Shown here one piece after another: positions 61,971-64,000 of a stretch of 64,000 nucleotides of DNA. Location of the stretch: positions 1 through 64,000 of the forward strand of contig WQBJ01000016.1 of NCBI GenBank assembly GCA_013032095.1, given 5' to 3'. Each line of letters opens with the position of its first letter. The stretch's first letter is position 1. The stretch comes from Ruegeria atlantica. Its GTDB lineage: Bacteria > Pseudomonadota > Alphaproteobacteria > Rhodobacterales > Rhodobacteraceae. Position numbers and translations under genes: made by a program. The notes beneath the pieces are model-generated. The model did no database searches. It was not told where the DNA came from and saw only the letters and a list, made by a program, of their open reading frames with translations.

Positions 61971-63354
61971 AAGCGGCAGCCTCACGTCCTGCGATGCGTC
62001 CAAAAACGGTTCCGATTGTCATGCCGAATCCGGCTAGGTAGCCTTGCCCAAGGATCGACCCGGCCATGGTCTCGCCGGCTGCCCAAAGGTTTTTGATCTT
62101 GCCTGTGGGGGTCGAACACTGGGCCGTGTCGTCGACCTTGAATCCGAGATAGGTGAAGGTGACGCCAGTTCGCAGCGAGTAGCCGTAGAAAGGCGGCTCG
62201 GTGATTGGGCGGGCCCAGTTGGTTTTGGGCGGGGTCAGGCCAGAGGTCGCCACTTCGTCCAATTCTGTTGGGTGAAATCCACTGGTGTCACCGCAAGCGG
62301 CGTTGAAATCGGCAACCGTCGCAGCCAGCTTGTCGGCGGGCAGACCCATCATCGCGGCCAGTCCTTCCAACGTGTCCGCCTTTAACGGAGGGAACACGGA
62401 CGGCATGAACAGGTTCAGCGACTTGGCGTCGATGATGACATAGCCCACCTGATCCGGCTGGGCCGCCACCAGACGCCCCCAGATTGCATAGCGCTTGGGC
62501 CACACATCTTCGCCTTCGTCATAGAACCGCTCAGCGTCTTTGTTCACGACGATAGAAAACGGCACGCAATCCAGACGGGTGACGATACCGCCGTCGAATT
62601 TCGGCGCGCGCCCATCGATGGCGACGGCATGGCATTGGGTTGGATCGCCGACACTCTCAACGCCTTGGTCCAGAAGGTCCGCCAACACCACACCTCGGTT
62701 ATACGGAGTACCCCGGATCAGGAAGTTCTTTGCCGGCTCACCCCAAGCGCGGGTAAGCCAATCCGTATCAGCCTGAAACCCACCCGAGGCAACGATGACA
62801 GCGTTTGGCGTGATGCGATGAGACTGGCCCTCGTAGGTGTAATCGACCCATTCGATCCGATCGCCATTCAGTTCCAAATGCGTCACTGCGGCTTCATATA
62901 GCACGTCAACGCCTAGGCCCGCTGCTGTTCTGTAGTAGGCATTCACCAGCGACTTGCCTCCCCCCATGAAAAAGGCATTGGTTCGCGCCAGAGACAAAGT
63001 CCCGGACAGCGATGGTTGGAACCGAACTCCGCGCTCCTCCATCCACGGCAGGCATTCCTCTGAGGTACGGATCGCAAGACGGGCCAAGTGCTCGTCAGTT
63101 TTGCCCCCAGTGACCTTCAGGAGATCGGAGAGGTATTCGTCTTCACTGTATTCCTCAACCAGCGGGCCCAGAGGAGATTTGTGCATACAGCGAAAATTGC
63201 GCGTGTGGCGCGAGTTACCGCCGCGATAGGATTTCGGTGCCGTTTCGAGTATCAGAACGCGGGCGCCGGCCTCGGCGGCGGTCATCGCCGCGCAGAGGGC
63301 AGCATTGCCGCCCCCAATCACAGCGATATCGTAAGCTTCCTTTTGGGTGGCCAT
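61960..63354 (-). CDS. tcuA: TcuA-type FAD-dependent tricarballylate dehydrogenase
   Basis: The 464-residue flavoprotein has the dinucleotide-binding start 'YDIAVIGGGNAALCAAMTAA', the substrate/active-site region 'RGGNSRHTRNFRCMHKSPLG' and 'FFMGGGKSLVNAYYRTAAGL', and the closing FAD contact 'GSILGQGYLAGFGMTIGTVF'. This is the TcuA/fumarate-reductase-type fold. In Salmonella-type systems TcuA turns tricarballylate into cis-aconitate. It is coupled to tcuB (11-base overlap). The gntR gene upstream is 11 bases away, so it belongs to the same minus-strand operon. Confidence 0.9.
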   Translation of the reverse strand: MATQKEAYDIAVIGGGNAALCAAMTAAEAGARVLILETAPKSYRGGNSRHTRNFRCMHKSPLGPLVEEYSEDEYLSDLLKVTGGKTDEHLARLAIRTSEECLPWMEERGVRFQPSLSGTLSLARTNAFFMGGGKSLVNAYYRTAAGLGVDVLYEAAVTHLELNGDRIEWVDYTYEGQSHRITPNAVIVASGGFQADTDWLTRAWGEPAKNFLIRGTPYNRGVVLADLLDQGVESVGDPTQCHAVAIDGRAPKFDGGIVTRLDCVPFSIVVNKDAERFYDEGEDVWPKRYAIWGRLVAAQPDQVGYVIIDAKSLNLFMPSVFPPLKADTLEGLAAMMGLPADKLAATVADFNAACGDTSGFHPTELDEVATSGLTPPKTNWARPITEPPFYGYSLRTGVTFTYLGFKVDDTAQCSTPTGKIKNLWAAGETMAGSILGQGYLAGFGMTIGTVFGRIAGREAAAYAN

Positions 63355-63365
63355 ATCCTGTCTAC

Positions 63366-64000
63366 CTACTGATTGTCGTCGGTTGTTCGATCGCGCTCTT
63401 GCAAGGCGCGGATACGCATGCGTTGTGCCGCCTGAATATGTGCGCGCATCTCTGTCTCGGCCGCAGCACCATCACGTGCCTTCAGCGCAGCCATGACGCG
63501 CCGATGTTCCGCCACTGCCGCCTCAGACCGCTCGCTGTCCAGCAATTGCGATGGCCCAAGGATCAACAGCGCTTTTTGCAAGGACAACATGGATTTCGCG
63601 AGAAACCGGTTCTTTGCCGCATCCAAAAGCGTGGCGTGGAATATTCTGTTAATCCGCGCTGCTTCCGGGCCGGTACCCGCCTCGGCCAGGCGGTCATTCA
63701 GCACATCCAACTCATCCAGCTCGACATCCGACGCAGCCCTTGCCGCGAGGCGCGCTGCGGTGCCCTCTAATACGGCGCGCATCTCATAAAGTTCCATAAC
63801 CTCGGCGTAATCCAAACTGCGCACCGTTGCACCCTGCCGTGGAACATGGGTGACAAGCCCGTCAGCCTCCAACTGCCGGATCGCCTCGCGCACCGGAGTG
63901 CGGCTGACACCCAGCCGTTCGGACAGCTCAATCTCGCGCAGGCGTTCCCCCGGCAGAAGGGAGCCTTCGCGAATCTCATCCAACAGGCGTTGATACGCAG
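63366..64000 (-). CDS. GntR-family (FCD-type) regulator, cut by the window edge
   Basis: The frame stays open to the right edge; the visible part of 211 residues lacks the true start. It has a winged helix-turn-helix ('ELSERLGVSRTPVREAIRQL', 'VTHVPRQGATVRSLDY') and an FCD ligand domain ('MRAVLEGTAARLAARAAS', 'HRRVMAALKARDG', 'MRAHIQAAQRMR'). Only about the first 15-20 residues are expected to be missing. It ends 11 bases before the tcuA start and probably governs tcuAB in response to a carboxylate ligand. Confidence 0.85.
   Translation of the reverse strand, partial: AYQRLLDEIREGSLLPGERLREIELSERLGVSRTPVREAIRQLEADGLVTHVPRQGATVRSLDYAEVMELYEMRAVLEGTAARLAARAASDVELDELDVLNDRLAEAGTGPEAARINRIFHATLLDAAKNRFLAKSMLSLQKALLILGPSQLLDSERSEAAVAEHRRVMAALKARDGAAAETEMRAHIQAAQRMRIRALQERDRTTDDNQ

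Overview
The window looks like chromosomal DNA from a marine alphaproteobacterium of the Rhodobacterales (Roseobacter group). This rests on the protein families present: two TRAP/TTT-type uptake systems, HupE/UreJ nickel genes, MocR-PdxR, MmgE/PrpD paralogues, a SigZ-type sigma factor, FecR plus CHASE2-cyclase, and an exosortase with a dedicated target. It also rests on the moderate-to-high GC content and on short degenerate intergenic repeats of a kind often seen in this group. No rRNA, tRNA or CRISPR array was found. The species cannot be named from the sequence alone.

Left part, about 1-16.5 kb, is an accessory-looking region. It holds a decayed formylglycine-generating-enzyme-like gene, several very small genes, two related PAS/LuxR regulators flanking a type-I-secreted style VCBS/RTX protein, and an exported M16 peptidase pair (one subunit with the zinc motif, one without). 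It also holds an SH3-domain protein, a frameshifted IS3-family transposase remnant, a three-gene set ending in an OprB-like porin, and cutA. At least four imperfect copies of one intergenic repeat lie between 10.4 and 16.1 kb.

Middle part, about 16.5-44.6 kb: a LysR regulator divergent from an exported metallo-beta-lactamase-fold protein, followed by a cupin, glutaredoxin 2 (grxB), a Cds1-type cysteine desulfhydrase, a GST with a Cys-Cys tail and a SigZ-type sigma factor, which together suggest thiol/sulfur or electrophile stress. Next comes a compact minus-strand unit with an exosortase, one VIT/vWA protein carrying a PEP-CTERM-like tail, and a two-component system. This looks like a dedicated one-enzyme, one-substrate surface-sorting system and is the most interesting feature of the window. 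FecR, a CHASE2 cyclase and an ATPase/TPR cyclase follow, then a vitamin-B6-related cluster (PdxJ paralogue, flavin-binding oxidase-like protein, divergent MocR regulator), a DUF3604 protein, and a nickel/cobalt-type cluster (metal-sensing repressor, NreB-like exporter, His-rich exported protein, HupE/UreJ, anchor protein) with a C6-T-G6 operator-like palindrome.

Right part, about 44.6-64 kb, is catabolic. A malonate operon (GntR regulator, TTGTATACAA operator candidate, TRAP DctP-DctQ-DctM, malonyl-CoA decarboxylase, malonyl-CoA synthetase) takes up malonate, activates it and decarboxylates it to acetyl-CoA. After two universal-stress genes and a TauE/SafE exporter comes a tricarboxylate locus: two tandem MmgE/PrpD proteins, a TctA-TctB fusion permease, TctC binding protein, LysR, TcuB, TcuA and a GntR gene cut by the right edge. 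Tricarballylate-like substrates would be imported by TctABC, oxidised by TcuAB to a cis-aconitate-like product and possibly processed by the PrpD-family proteins; the actual substrate is inferred.
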